This document shows, in pieces, positions 8,211 to 17,782 of a stretch of DNA of 64,000 nt. Within the stretch, counting starts at the first letter, position 1; every line of letters starts with the position of its first letter. Under the pieces are notes generated by a model. That model was not told the DNA's origin. It did not search any database and saw nothing but the letters and a program-made list of their open reading frames with translations. Origin of the DNA: Luteibacter anthropi (GTDB lineage Bacteria > Pseudomonadota > Gammaproteobacteria > Xanthomonadales > Rhodanobacteraceae); the NCBI RefSeq assembly GCF_011759365.1, contig NZ_JAARLZ010000006.1:273462-337461 (forward strand), given 5' to 3'. The position numbers and the translations under genes are program-made.

Positions 8211-8588
8211 TTACTGTGAAGCGATCCACCAGGTCGTGCCGGAGAAGTCCTGGACGCCTCCACGGAGATCGTCGTCTGCCTCCTTGCGTTGCATTTCCTG
8301 GACGACGGTGGCGCCGGCAGCGACGGCACGCTGGAATGTGGCACGTGCATTGGGCACATAGAGATGGATATGCGGGACATACGTATTCGCATCGGTCGCG
8401 GCACCACCCACCATCACCACGCTGTCGTCGATCCTGACTTCCGCATGCATCAATGAACCATCGGGTCGGTTGTAGCAGCGAAGCAATACACCACCAAAAG
8501 CCTGTTCGATAAAGGCAATCAGCGCATGCCCGTCCGCACAGATCAGATAAGGGCTCATCGAGGGATAGCCCTGGGGTTTCCATGTCAT
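8211..8588 (-). CDS. VOC-family (glyoxalase/bleomycin-resistance fold) protein
   Basis: 125 residues with the beta-alpha-beta-beta-beta repeat of PhnB-like VOC proteins: SPYLICADGHALIAFIEQAFGG, then HAEVRIDDSVVMVGG and VPHIHLYVPNARATFQRAVAAGATVV, ending in FSGTTWWIAS. ATG at 8588 is preceded by AAGGG at eight bases. It lies 77 bases downstream of the thioesterase gene on the same strand, so it may be the last gene of the polyketide operon. VOC proteins include sequestering resistance proteins as well as glyoxalases and dioxygenases. A self-protection role is only a hypothesis; an unrelated metabolic role is equally possible. Confidence 0.82.
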   Translation of the reverse strand: MTWKPQGYPSMSPYLICADGHALIAFIEQAFGGVLLRCYNRPDGSLMHAEVRIDDSVVMVGGAATDANTYVPHIHLYVPNARATFQRAVAAGATVVQEMQRKEADDDLRGGVQDFSGTTWWIASQ

Positions 8589-8665
8589 GCTCGTCACCCT
8601 TATCGCATACCGGGAGCGGTCGAGATTACGTGGCTATGCCAGCACGGGCAACCGGTTATCGGACC

Positions 8666-9121
8666 TCAGGTCGGATGGCTGACGCGGTACGGCCCGAGAG
8701 CCTGCAGCAGCGCCTCGGGCACGGGGGTGGGTCGAAGCTCGCCGTCCTGTCGGCGCATCGAGGCAAGCACCTGACGTCCGCGAGCCGCATGGGCACGACG
8801 GCCGTCGGCTCCGCATCGGTAATAATCGAATGCGAGGCCAATGCGATTGTGAGCCAGGTCATCCAGACGCATCCGAAGCAGCACGCGATCGAATGCTGAA
8901 AACTCCATGACATAGTCACAGCTGCAATGGAGCGTTACCAGGGCCAGGTCGTCTCGAAGCGAGGCCAGGATCGTCGGGCAGTGCTCGTGCAGGAACATTT
9001 CCCGGCAGCGGCCCTGCCATTCGAGATGCCGCGTGAAGTACACATTGCCGACCAGGTTGGTCTCCGCAAAACCGACGGTATGGAACATCTCGAAAGCAGG
9101 TGCATCCGATGCCGGCATCAT
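8666..9121 (-). CDS. Enediyne-type hot-dog thioesterase (TEBC / E10 family)
   Basis: 151-residue acyl-ACP thioesterase. In enediyne systems this enzyme releases the nascent polyene from PKSE. Key family features are visible: FAETNLVGNVYFTRHLEWQGRCREMF, containing the Asn and Arg residues that the enediyne hot-dog thioesterases use in place of the usual acid, and LHCSCDYVMEFSAFDRVLLRMRL. The start codon at 9121 overlaps the PKSE stop by four bases (ATGA); a second ATG follows immediately. The open frame extends far upstream on this strand, but that part is a shadow of the PKSE gene. Confidence 0.93.
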   Translation of the reverse strand: MMPASDAPAFEMFHTVGFAETNLVGNVYFTRHLEWQGRCREMFLHEHCPTILASLRDDLALVTLHCSCDYVMEFSAFDRVLLRMRLDDLAHNRIGLAFDYYRCGADGRRAHAARGRQVLASMRRQDGELRPTPVPEALLQALGPYRVSHPT

Positions 9122-12100
9122 GCTTGCAATTCCGTGGCGATGGCGATGGCGACGTGGCGCTCGCTGGATTGCACGGCCAGTACCGTGCCTGCGATAGCGA
9201 ACGTGCCTGAGCGGAGAATCAACCATCCGTCGTGATGCGTGGGATCGATGGTGATGGGTGCCGACGTCGGAAGTCCTGCTTTTTTCATGCTTTCCATCGC
9301 AGTCCAGACGCGCGTTGCAGCCGTGTCCAGATCTTCGTCCAGCGCGGATCCGACCTGTTCTGCAAGTGCCAGGCGTGTAGCACCCAACAGATCGTGCCAG
9401 ATGTCGCGAGTGCGCGGTGCTACGGTTTCGAGATCGCAGCCAAGGGGGCGCCGACCGGTGACTGCCAGCATCAGCCCGCCGGTATAGGCGTGGGACAGGC
9501 CATAGCCCTTGTCCGCGAGCGGCCTCCCGTCCGGGTGACGGGTGATGCTCGCAAGGCCATCGAGCATCGCGGCGGATAGCCGGTGGGCATCTCCCCGGCG
9601 CCCCAATTCCATGCCCATATGCATGGAAGGTCCGGGAAGCAGATCCATGGCGCGTCGTTCGAGGTAGGGCCCCAGAAGCGGTAACGGCCAGTGCTGGGGG
9701 GCGGCCTGCTCCTTCACCATCCGCAGCCTGAGCCCCGTCCATCTTTCTGCCAGATCGCCGCTGGCATCACGCAATTCGAGGTCGTATATGAGCGTTTTTC
9801 CTTCACGTGCACGTTCTCGCGCCTTTATCTGCCGCGGTCCTTGCCGGACGGAACGAATATCCATGCGGTCTATCGCAACGGGAAGTACCGTGTGATGGGG
9901 TATGCAGGCCTGCAATGCGTGGATGGCCGCATCCCGCATGGCCGGATCACCCAGCAGGAGCGTGTCGGGAAGGTCGCGGCGGAACCACTCGCGGGTGTTG
10001 CCGGATGCAATGTCTGCGATGCAGGCTTCGGCGCTGAGCTGCCGGTATGTCTGCAATCGCTGAAAGCTCGCGCCGTGCGGCAACAATGGGCCATAGATAT
10101 CCGTGCGGGGTTCGATCGCAAGGGGCGCCTGGTCAAACATTACCCGTACACCGGGCAGGCATGCATCGGCCTCGTCGCAAGGAAGCCACGATCCCCGGAA
10201 ATGATCGACCTGAAACCCCGTATGGGAACTGCGAAGGGCGATATCCACGATACCTGACGGCCTGCGCAGCGCCACGATACGCAAGGTTGTAAAACCTGTT
10301 GCAGGGATAGAGATTGGACGGGGGAAGCTCACATCGTCGAACCGGTGCCGGCTCCTGGCGCCGGTGCGTCGATCCAGCGCCAGCGCGGCTTGTGCCATGG
10401 CTTCCAGGCCGACAACAGCGGGCAGGAGTTGCTCGCCAGCATAGGCGTGCTGTGCGAGATAGGGGTCGCTGTCCACCGATAGCTCCGCGTCAGCGATCAG
10501 TTCCACGCCGGGTATATGAAGATTCACTCGTTCGATGAAACGATGGAAGGGCAGTTCATCCCTCGCGAAGCGGATCGTGGAAGGCATGCCGAAGCGACTG
10601 CACGCCACGACGGATACCGGGCCATGCATTGTCCCGAGAATGGTTTCCAGCATGGCGATACCTTCGCGGGGCGCGATGGGAACGATGCCTTGGCGAATGA
10701 GTGAATCAAGCGCGCCGAGACGCTCGCCCATTCCAGTACCTGACCAGACTGACCACTCGATATTGAGGCACCGGCATTCAGGAAGCTGCTCTGCCAGGCG
10801 CTCGATGGCATACGCCATTCGTTCGTTGGCCAGGGCATATTCGGCCTGGCCGGCAAGGCCGATGCGGGCAATGATCGAGCCGAAAGCGATGAGCAGGCGG
10901 GGTGGCACACTCCCTTCGCAGGCGGCTATGAGATGGTGCATGCCGTGGAGCTTGGGCGACAGCGTGCCGCGAAGCGACGCGGCGTCTACCTGCTGGACAA
11001 GCCGGGGCTGGTTGATGCCGGCGGCATGCAGGATGCCCGCAACCGGTCCCAGTTCGTGACGGGCCCGGCTAACAGCCGAAGCCACGGCCTGGGCGTCGGT
11101 GACATCGGCGACGTAGTAGCGCCAACGCACGCCGTGGGCATCCAGGCGCGCAAGGTGCCGATCCAGTTCGTCGCTCGCACCCGGCCGGCTCCTTCCCAGT
11201 AGCGCCAGCGCGCAACCCGTGCGCAGCGCCAGCGCCAGCGCACATTCGGCACCGATGCCGTAACCACCGCCGCTCACCAGCAGCACTTCGTCGGGGGCGG
11301 GCAGACAGGTGACCGGCGTGTCCGGGAGGTTGTCTGTCTCTGGAAGGTCAACCAACTGCCATGCCGGCTGTTCCCTGCGGCCCGTGGGGTCATATCTCGC
11401 CTCGGTGAATCCCGCCGCGGCAGAAAGTTCGTCGAGTACCCACTGCAAAGCCTCGGGATGATCGAGCGGCACCTGCACCACCACGGTTGTTCCATGACGT
11501 TCCAGGTGCACGGATCGTGCAAATCCGGCGGCACCGGGTGCGCCCTGCACCACAAGGAACATCGCTTCACGATCCGCACCCAGCAGGCCTGCCGCCGCGA
11601 CGAACAGATCGTCCTGCTCGTCTTCTCCCTGAGAAGGCTCAAGCAATAACGCGATGCCCGTTCCGGTTCCCTGGGCAGACAGCCGTTCGGCGAGCGCGGT
11701 CGCAAAGGCCCCAGGCCGTGCGACCACGTTCCACGAGGACGTCGAATGCGCGGTTCCTGATCGCTGGAGGCGAGGTCGCTCCTGCCATTCGACCCGAAAG
11801 CCACGCAACCAGTGCCCCAGCCCTTCTGGCAGGGCGGGAGATTCGGTGCCGGCGGGCCCGCTCAGGGACAATGCCGCCGCGATGTCCATGAGACGGGCGT
11901 CGGCAAAATCCATGGGCGAGTGCGGCGCGGGCAAGCCGAGGGCGCGCGCCGCTTCGACGATGACCTGACCGGCCACGATGGAATTCAGATGTAGATCCGA
12001 GAGCAACCTGCTGTCCGGCGTGATGGATGCTCTTGGTAATTCGGTCCGTAGGGCGAGCAGGTCGCACAGGTGCCCGGTGATGCTTCCTGCGTCGCTTGTG

Positions 12101-14871
12101 GGTGCCAGGGGAGGGTGTGTCGTGTCCGTGGCCTCGGGTCCGGTCGTGACGGACAGTAGCGTGTCCGCTACGGGCGCCCGCTCGCAGGGATTGGCGAGGA
12201 ACTGGCGCGGTAGCCAGTCAAAAGGGCGAATGATCCTGTCCTGGAAAAGTACTTCCAGATCCGGACGGGCACCGGCGACGAACGTGGCAGCTACCGTGCC
12301 CAGCAGGCCTGCCACACCCTGGCCACAGGCGTCGACGGAGAACGCGGGACTATTGGAGCCCGCCGCAGCCAGGCGCCCCAGTGTGGTTCCTGGTCCTGCC
12401 TCGATCCATAGATCCACGTATGCGTCCGCCTCCTGCAGCGCATCGAGAAAACGCACGGGCACCGTCAACTGGTGACACAGCAGGTCGATGATGTTTGTGT
12501 GTTCGTCAATGTGTGTGCCGGTGACCGTTGAAACGATGTCCCGATGAGGAGATGCAGGGGATTCCCCGGACAGCAATGCCCGCAGCGGCGCTTCGGCTGC
12601 CGCGACGTGGCGCGAATGGAAGGCGTGCGAGACAGGCAGGCGGCGGGCGGCAATACGCTGCTCGCGCAATCTGCCGAGAAGAAGTTCCAGCTCTGCCTGG
12701 TGTCCGCTCAGCACCGTTTGCGATGGCGCGTTCATCGCAGCGATTTCCAGGCTCGTATCCTTGAGCCACGGCCTGAGGTCGTTCGCGGAAAGACTTACGC
12801 TGGCCATGGCACCCTGGCCCTGAAGCGTTCCCATGATCTGTCCGCGCGTGAGGGCAATCCGGAGTGCGGCATCCGCGCTTAGGGAACCTGCCCAGGCAAG
12901 CGCCGAGATTTCTCCCAGGCTGTGCCCTACGGCGATCGTTGCTTCGATACGCAGGCGTGCCAGCACCTGAAGCGCTACCATCGATGCCTTGACGATGGCA
13001 GGTTGCGCCACGGCGGTGTCGCGGTCCTCGCCTGCGGGAAGGGGCGCACTGTTATAAGCCTCTTCAACTGCCGGGAAGCGCCGGCACCAGTCGCCTCCGT
13101 CCACGCATGACGGAGAGCCCTGACCGGGAAAAAGGAATCCTATGCGGGGAGGGTGTAACTGCGTTCCGATATAGATATTGCCGTGCTGTTCGACACCCTT
13201 GATGTCGGACCCCGTTTCGAGTCGCCGTGCGGCCGCCTCGAAACACTCGCTTGCCTCACCGGGATTGGCCGCAACAATCGCTATACGTAGCGGTCGCGTG
13301 CCCGAGGTGGTGGCGAGGGATGCAGCCAGGTCGGGTAATTCACCCTGCGACAGCCTTGCGACCAGTGCAGCCAGTTCCCGGAGGCGACGCACCGCATCGT
13401 CCGTATTGTCAGCATCCAGAACGAACAACTCGGTATCTTGCGCGGTGGAATCCAGGCGCCTGTCATGCGGATGAGGCACCCTGCACGGTGCTGGCGCGGG
13501 GTCCTCTATGATCACATGAACGTTGATGCCGCCAAATCCCAGCGAATTGATACCCGCCATGCGGGGGGCATCGGGCCAGGACTCGACCCGGCGGGCCACG
13601 CGCAAAGCACCCTCCTGCAGCAGTGAGTGGGGTTTTTCGCAACCCGCCGATGGCGGAATCACGCCATGCCTGACGGCGAGGGCAGCCTTCATCAGGCCGG
13701 CGATGCCGGATGCAGCCTTAGTGTGGCCGATGAGCGCCTTGATCGAGCCGATCGCGGCGGGCCTCCGGCCCGTGCCTTTCCTTGCCTGTGTAAGCGCGGT
13801 TAATTCCACTGCATCGCCCACCGCCGTCCCGGTGCCATGGCCTTCGAAATACGGCACATCCGCGATGTTGATACCTGCACGCTCGCAGGCACGCGCCATG
13901 GCCATCTGCTGTCCACTGGATTCCGGTCTCGTGAGTCCGCCTTGTCCGTCGGAAGAAATGCCCCATCCCCGGATCACGGCGTGAATGTGGCAGCCCTGCG
14001 CGATGGCGTCGGCATGTCGCATGAGCACTACGAAGCCGCATCCTTCACCGGGCAGGAAGCCCGTGGGCCGCTCGTCGTAGATGCGCATCCGGTCGATGGC
14101 CAGCGCGCCGGTCCGCGCAAAACCCACCAGTTCGAAAGGGTCGAGCGAAAGGTCGACGCCTCCTGCGAGGGCCATGTCCAGATCGCCCGCCACCAGGGCC
14201 GAGCAGGCTTGCGCCACGGCCAGAAGGGACGATGCGCAGGCGCCATCCACGGTAAATCCGCCACCATGCAGCCCGAAGTGATTGCAGATGCGCCCGGCAA
14301 TGGTGTTGGACAGACCTCCGGCGAGGCTTTCCTCGCTGGGTACGGGAAACGGCTGCTTGTAGTCACGCTCCAGTGCGTGGAGCAAGGCAGCGCGTCGGTC
14401 GGGCTCCCAGCCCTCCGCCTTGAGCACGGCATCGATCTGGCGCTGGACGTAGGGCCACCGAAGGCGCATCTGGCCCGCACGGGAGAACTCACCCGCGAGA
14501 GAGTTGCCCACCAGCACGCCGGTGTTGCTGCGACGTGATATCGCGGCGTCAGCGAAGCCTGCGTCGTTCAGCGCATCCCGCGCGACGTCCAGCGCCAGCC
14601 AGTGGCAGAGGTCGGCCGCGTGATAGCTCGCTGCGCTGATGCGATGTCCTGCGCGATCGAAGTGATAGCCCTCGAGCAGGCCCGCGTAGCGGACGTAGGT
14701 CGTATCAGGGCCACCTTTTTGCGGCGCATAATCGTCAAGGGATAGTCTCTCCGGCGGAATGGGTCGAAACGCCCGTCGCTGCACCAGTATGTTTTCCCAC
14801 AGCTGCGCCGGAGTATTTGCGCCGGGGTAGCGACAAGCCATGCCGACGATTGCAATGGCTGGCGTGCTCAT
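9118..14871 (-). CDS. Iterative type I polyketide synthase, enediyne PKSE type
   Basis: 1917 residues in the order KS-AT-ACP-KR-DH-PPTase, the diagnostic order of enediyne/polyene PKSE enzymes. KS: Cys212 in VDGACASSLL, His345 in EGHGTGT, His383 in GHTKAASG. AT: Ser651 in GHSLGE and VSHAFHS near 750, consistent with malonyl-CoA. ACP: Ser964 in DLHLNSI. KR: GGGYGIG near 1201, Ser1332, Tyr1345 and Asn1349 (AEYALAN). DH: HxxxGxxxxP with His1475. C-terminal phosphopantetheinyl transferase: GCDLE at 1811 and WTAMESMKKA, so the enzyme can activate its own ACP. No ER or methyltransferase is seen. Expected product: a highly unsaturated C15-type polyene released by the thioesterase. Start at 14871 overlaps the unbU stop (ATGA). 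Confidence 0.95.
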   Translation of the reverse strand: MSTPAIAIVGMACRYPGANTPAQLWENILVQRRAFRPIPPERLSLDDYAPQKGGPDTTYVRYAGLLEGYHFDRAGHRISAASYHAADLCHWLALDVARDALNDAGFADAAISRRSNTGVLVGNSLAGEFSRAGQMRLRWPYVQRQIDAVLKAEGWEPDRRAALLHALERDYKQPFPVPSEESLAGGLSNTIAGRICNHFGLHGGGFTVDGACASSLLAVAQACSALVAGDLDMALAGGVDLSLDPFELVGFARTGALAIDRMRIYDERPTGFLPGEGCGFVVLMRHADAIAQGCHIHAVIRGWGISSDGQGGLTRPESSGQQMAMARACERAGINIADVPYFEGHGTGTAVGDAVELTALTQARKGTGRRPAAIGSIKALIGHTKAASGIAGLMKAALAVRHGVIPPSAGCEKPHSLLQEGALRVARRVESWPDAPRMAGINSLGFGGINVHVIIEDPAPAPCRVPHPHDRRLDSTAQDTELFVLDADNTDDAVRRLRELAALVARLSQGELPDLAASLATTSGTRPLRIAIVAANPGEASECFEAAARRLETGSDIKGVEQHGNIYIGTQLHPPRIGFLFPGQGSPSCVDGGDWCRRFPAVEEAYNSAPLPAGEDRDTAVAQPAIVKASMVALQVLARLRIEATIAVGHSLGEISALAWAGSLSADAALRIALTRGQIMGTLQGQGAMASVSLSANDLRPWLKDTSLEIAAMNAPSQTVLSGHQAELELLLGRLREQRIAARRLPVSHAFHSRHVAAAEAPLRALLSGESPASPHRDIVSTVTGTHIDEHTNIIDLLCHQLTVPVRFLDALQEADAYVDLWIEAGPGTTLGRLAAAGSNSPAFSVDACGQGVAGLLGTVAATFVAGARPDLEVLFQDRIIRPFDWLPRQFLANPCERAPVADTLLSVTTGPEATDTTHPPLAPTSDAGSITGHLCDLLALRTELPRASITPDSRLLSDLHLNSIVAGQVIVEAARALGLPAPHSPMDFADARLMDIAAALSLSGPAGTESPALPEGLGHWLRGFRVEWQERPRLQRSGTAHSTSSWNVVARPGAFATALAERLSAQGTGTGIALLLEPSQGEDEQDDLFVAAAGLLGADREAMFLVVQGAPGAAGFARSVHLERHGTTVVVQVPLDHPEALQWVLDELSAAAGFTEARYDPTGRREQPAWQLVDLPETDNLPDTPVTCLPAPDEVLLVSGGGYGIGAECALALALRTGCALALLGRSRPGASDELDRHLARLDAHGVRWRYYVADVTDAQAVASAVSRARHELGPVAGILHAAGINQPRLVQQVDAASLRGTLSPKLHGMHHLIAACEGSVPPRLLIAFGSIIARIGLAGQAEYALANERMAYAIERLAEQLPECRCLNIEWSVWSGTGMGERLGALDSLIRQGIVPIAPREGIAMLETILGTMHGPVSVVACSRFGMPSTIRFARDELPFHRFIERVNLHIPGVELIADAELSVDSDPYLAQHAYAGEQLLPAVVGLEAMAQAALALDRRTGARSRHRFDDVSFPRPISIPATGFTTLRIVALRRPSGIVDIALRSSHTGFQVDHFRGSWLPCDEADACLPGVRVMFDQAPLAIEPRTDIYGPLLPHGASFQRLQTYRQLSAEACIADIASGNTREWFRRDLPDTLLLGDPAMRDAAIHALQACIPHHTVLPVAIDRMDIRSVRQGPRQIKARERAREGKTLIYDLELRDASGDLAERWTGLRLRMVKEQAAPQHWPLPLLGPYLERRAMDLLPGPSMHMGMELGRRGDAHRLSAAMLDGLASITRHPDGRPLADKGYGLSHAYTGGLMLAVTGRRPLGCDLETVAPRTRDIWHDLLGATRLALAEQVGSALDEDLDTAATRVWTAMESMKKAGLPTSAPITIDPTHHDGWLILRSGTFAIAGTVLAVQSSERHVAIAIATELQA

Positions 14872-15800
14872 GTCGCTTCGGGTACCGCATTGGGCACGGG
14901 CGCGGGGAGCTTGCGCTGCGCGGCCGCAGCCCTGCGCGATGCCACCGCGAGTCCGATGCCCCTGCACAGGCAGACGATCGTCAGGGCGAAGAACAGACCG
15001 AAGACGACATGGAACGCCATCAGCATGCCGTAGCTCGCCGCAACGGCGGCACCGAAGGCTATTTGTCCGCCGCGCGACACAGGGGTGGTGGCGGGGTCGG
15101 TGAGCATGTAATAGGTGAACAGCAGGAAGGCCACGCCGGTCATCGGGTTCAGTGCCGCAGGCAGCGATGCGTCGAGGAGGACGCTGCGCAGGATGGCTTG
15201 AAGGACGAACGCGCCAAGCCACGCGAGGATCAACGGAAGTCGCCGGGTAAGCCGGGCATTGAGAAATGTGCCGGAAGCGATGATGACACCGGGCAGTATC
15301 CAGTCGTGCCAGCCGGCCAGGCCTTCCGTGAACTGGTAGGGAGGGGCGATGCCAACGAAAGGAAAGACCAGCAGCGTGATGGTGATGCCGATATTCGAAG
15401 GGTTCATGACATGCCGCTGTCCCTCGCCGATGCGCACGCGAAATAGCCATTTCGATGCGATCGCCGTCACGGTGGCGAAAACCACCGGCATCAGCAACTC
15501 GTTGGCGTAGAGCAGCATGCTTACGGCCAGCGCCGTGATGTGGGCCGGCAACAGGAAGTTCATGAGGCGGGCAGGGCCGCCGAGAAACTTGGCCGGACGT
15601 CCACCCATGCGGGCGTCGAACGCCTCCAGCCCTAGTTCCGCGGCATATGCGCAAGCCAGTGCTACGACCGGCTGGGCCCAGGATTGCTCGAAGCCGAGAA
15701 AACTGTGACCAAGCACGTTCAATGCCGTGATGGCGAGGGCGAAGCGCTGCAAGGCGACCAAGCGAAGGTCCGGGGTGCCGGATGTCTTGGCGATATTCAT
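14868..15800 (-). CDS. unbU: Enediyne cassette membrane protein UnbU (E5)
   Basis: 310 residues with about eight hydrophobic membrane segments and a basic Ala-rich tail. The conserved block RHVMNPSNIGITITLLVFPFVGIAPPYQ is characteristic of the UnbU/E5 family that accompanies PKSE genes. The biochemical role of E5 is not established; it is required or conserved with enediyne core formation. ATG at 15800 (MNIAKTSGTPDL) overlaps the unbV stop by four bases, and its own stop overlaps the PKSE start. Sits in the inner membrane. Confidence 0.9.
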   Translation of the reverse strand: MNIAKTSGTPDLRLVALQRFALAITALNVLGHSFLGFEQSWAQPVVALACAYAAELGLEAFDARMGGRPAKFLGGPARLMNFLLPAHITALAVSMLLYANELLMPVVFATVTAIASKWLFRVRIGEGQRHVMNPSNIGITITLLVFPFVGIAPPYQFTEGLAGWHDWILPGVIIASGTFLNARLTRRLPLILAWLGAFVLQAILRSVLLDASLPAALNPMTGVAFLLFTYYMLTDPATTPVSRGGQIAFGAAVAASYGMLMAFHVVFGLFFALTIVCLCRGIGLAVASRRAAAAQRKLPAPVPNAVPEAT

Positions 15801-17782
15801 GGGCGATTTCCTTGGGGGTTTGCAGCAACCAGGTTTCCTGTGCCAGGCCAGCCCAGGGTCACGGTATGCCAACCGGGCCGGAGCTGGAGTTGTTGTTCAT
15901 GTGCGTTGCCGTCGGGATCGCGCCAGCGGACCTGCACGGTAACGGCAGCCGGCGCATCGTGCCCCAGTCCGAAATGAAGATCGGGGCTGCGCTTGCCGCT
16001 GTGGCCGCTTCCGCCATCCACCTGAGCGGTCTGGATCTGCCCGTTGCCAGCAACGATGCGAACCTGGGCGCCAATGGCAGCCCGGTCCGGTCGGTCGCTG
16101 GACGGATGGCCAGGCCTTGCGTCGGTGGGTGCCGGCTCAAGGGGAAGCCTTAGATGAAGGCCAATGAATCCGGGGGTGTTCGCGGCGCGATTGAGATAGA
16201 AATGCGAATCCTGCCACTGCCCGGCCACGGCGAAATCCAGCAGTCCGTCACCGTTGACGTCTGCGATGGCAATGCCGCGTGATACACCCGGCTCGCCAAG
16301 GCCAATCAGGTCGGCGATGTCATGAAAACGTGCGTCTTCTCCCTTTACATAAAAGGGATTGTGTTGCTGACCACTGATATCCGCGTTGCCCTTGAAACGA
16401 TGCCAGGCGGTGGGAAACCGCAGCAGGTAATCGTTACCCATGGCGATCTCGTGCAGTTCCGGCCAGCGGTTCACGTCGCCCTTCAGAAAGCCCACGGCCT
16501 GCAATGCCTCCAGCTTTCCGTCATTATCGAAATCGCCAAAGCGCGCGTCCCATCCCCAGCTGCTCCGTGACATGCCAAGGGATTCGGATCGGTCGTCAAA
16601 GGGCGCACGGCCGGCACGAAGTGCATCCTTCTGGCCGGTATTGATGAAAACGAAGTGACTCTCTTCCAGCGCGTATTCCTGCGCGATATTGCTGACGAAA
16701 AGGTCGAGCTCGCCATCGCCATCGAGGTCGCCGAAATCGGCGCCCATGCCCTTGAATGAGTCCCTGCCGAGCACCTTGGAGCGTGGCGTGGTGAAGTGTC
16801 GTTGGCCGAATACCGGTTCGAACGACGGCTTGCCGGGTGTCGACCGGTTGTGCAGGAGGGTGTCTGGTCCGAAATCGTTGGCCACATAAAGCTCGGGCAG
16901 AAGGTCGCCATCGAGATCCGCCGCTGCCAGGGCCAGGGTCCAGCCAGTGGCATGCTCTGCCGGGAAGGGCTCGGTGACTGTATAGCTGACGTCCGGGACG
17001 CTGCCTTTGCGGGCTGAAGCCCAGAGAAGCACGCGATTTCGTCCGCCGTTATAGGCCCTCGACATCGAATCCTGCATGCCCTGGATATTCGCGTGTTGGC
17101 CCAGGATATGAGCCCCGTCGGGAAAGTAGTTTCCTATCACCAGGTCGGCGTGACCGTCGCCATCGATGTCGGCAAACATCGCGGCGTTCGTGAACCAGCG
17201 CTCGGACGTCGCCACGATATCGACGGGGCGGTAACTGCCGGCGTCCAGGCGTCGTGGGAAGGAGGTGGCCGGCTGCGCAAGAAACGCTACTGGAGTTCGC
17301 CCCCAGTAATATACGAGAAGGTCCACGTGGCCGTCTTCGTTCATGTCTCCCGGGGCGCAGCCCATGGGAGCCATGGTCAGCGGGTCGTAATTCAGCGGGC
17401 GGGCGTCCAGCGCAAACGGCGTGTAACGTGCGGGCGTGCCGGGAGCAGGTGCGACGATGACCTGGTCGGTACGCGGATCGACATAACAAGCGTCGTCGGG
17501 CAGGCCGTTACCATCGAAGTCGCCCAGTGCGACGCTGGCGCCAACGCTGGAGATCCAGCCTGAAATGCCCGCAAGACTGGGATGGACATCGCGCTGCGCC
17601 CGCATTGCCGGATGATTGTCCGGAAGGGGCAGAATGAACGAGGAAAATGCAAAACGTTTCGCCAGCGATGCGCGTTGTCCCTCGTCGTAGGCAACAGGCC
17701 GCGCGAGAAGCCAGGATGTTGTCACCAGGATCATCGCGAGGGACTTTGTCGCGAACCCTCTTGCGTACAAACGTTTCTTCAT
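15797..17782 (-). CDS. unbV: Enediyne cassette secreted protein UnbV (E4), FG-GAP plus ASPIC/UnbV
   Basis: 661 residues. The N-terminus MKKRLYARGFATKSLAMILVTTSWLLARPVA looks like a signal peptide or anchor. At least seven calcium-binding DxDxDG-like loops follow (GDFDGNGLPDD, ADIDGDGHADLV, GDLDGDGELDLFV, ADVNGDGLLDFAV and others), forming an FG-GAP/VCBS beta-propeller. The C-terminal ~100 residues match the ASPIC/UnbV domain (RAAIGAQVRIVAGNGQIQ, VDGGSGHSG, LHFGLG). This is the family to which the domain owes its name. Exact function is unknown; export to the periplasm is inferred. Both ends overlap neighbouring genes by four bases. Confidence 0.92.
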   Translation of the reverse strand: MKKRLYARGFATKSLAMILVTTSWLLARPVAYDEGQRASLAKRFAFSSFILPLPDNHPAMRAQRDVHPSLAGISGWISSVGASVALGDFDGNGLPDDACYVDPRTDQVIVAPAPGTPARYTPFALDARPLNYDPLTMAPMGCAPGDMNEDGHVDLLVYYWGRTPVAFLAQPATSFPRRLDAGSYRPVDIVATSERWFTNAAMFADIDGDGHADLVIGNYFPDGAHILGQHANIQGMQDSMSRAYNGGRNRVLLWASARKGSVPDVSYTVTEPFPAEHATGWTLALAAADLDGDLLPELYVANDFGPDTLLHNRSTPGKPSFEPVFGQRHFTTPRSKVLGRDSFKGMGADFGDLDGDGELDLFVSNIAQEYALEESHFVFINTGQKDALRAGRAPFDDRSESLGMSRSSWGWDARFGDFDNDGKLEALQAVGFLKGDVNRWPELHEIAMGNDYLLRFPTAWHRFKGNADISGQQHNPFYVKGEDARFHDIADLIGLGEPGVSRGIAIADVNGDGLLDFAVAGQWQDSHFYLNRAANTPGFIGLHLRLPLEPAPTDARPGHPSSDRPDRAAIGAQVRIVAGNGQIQTAQVDGGSGHSGKRSPDLHFGLGHDAPAAVTVQVRWRDPDGNAHEQQLQLRPGWHTVTLGWPGTGNLVAANPQGNRP

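Noticed and set aside
9122..9742. N-terminal 207 residues of the long frame leading into the thioesterase
   Set aside because: Shadow of the PKSE DH/PPTase region; the thioesterase fold begins at 9121.
14872..15828. Upstream extension of the PKSE frame
   Set aside because: It overlaps unbU entirely; the KS domain begins directly after the ATG at 14871.
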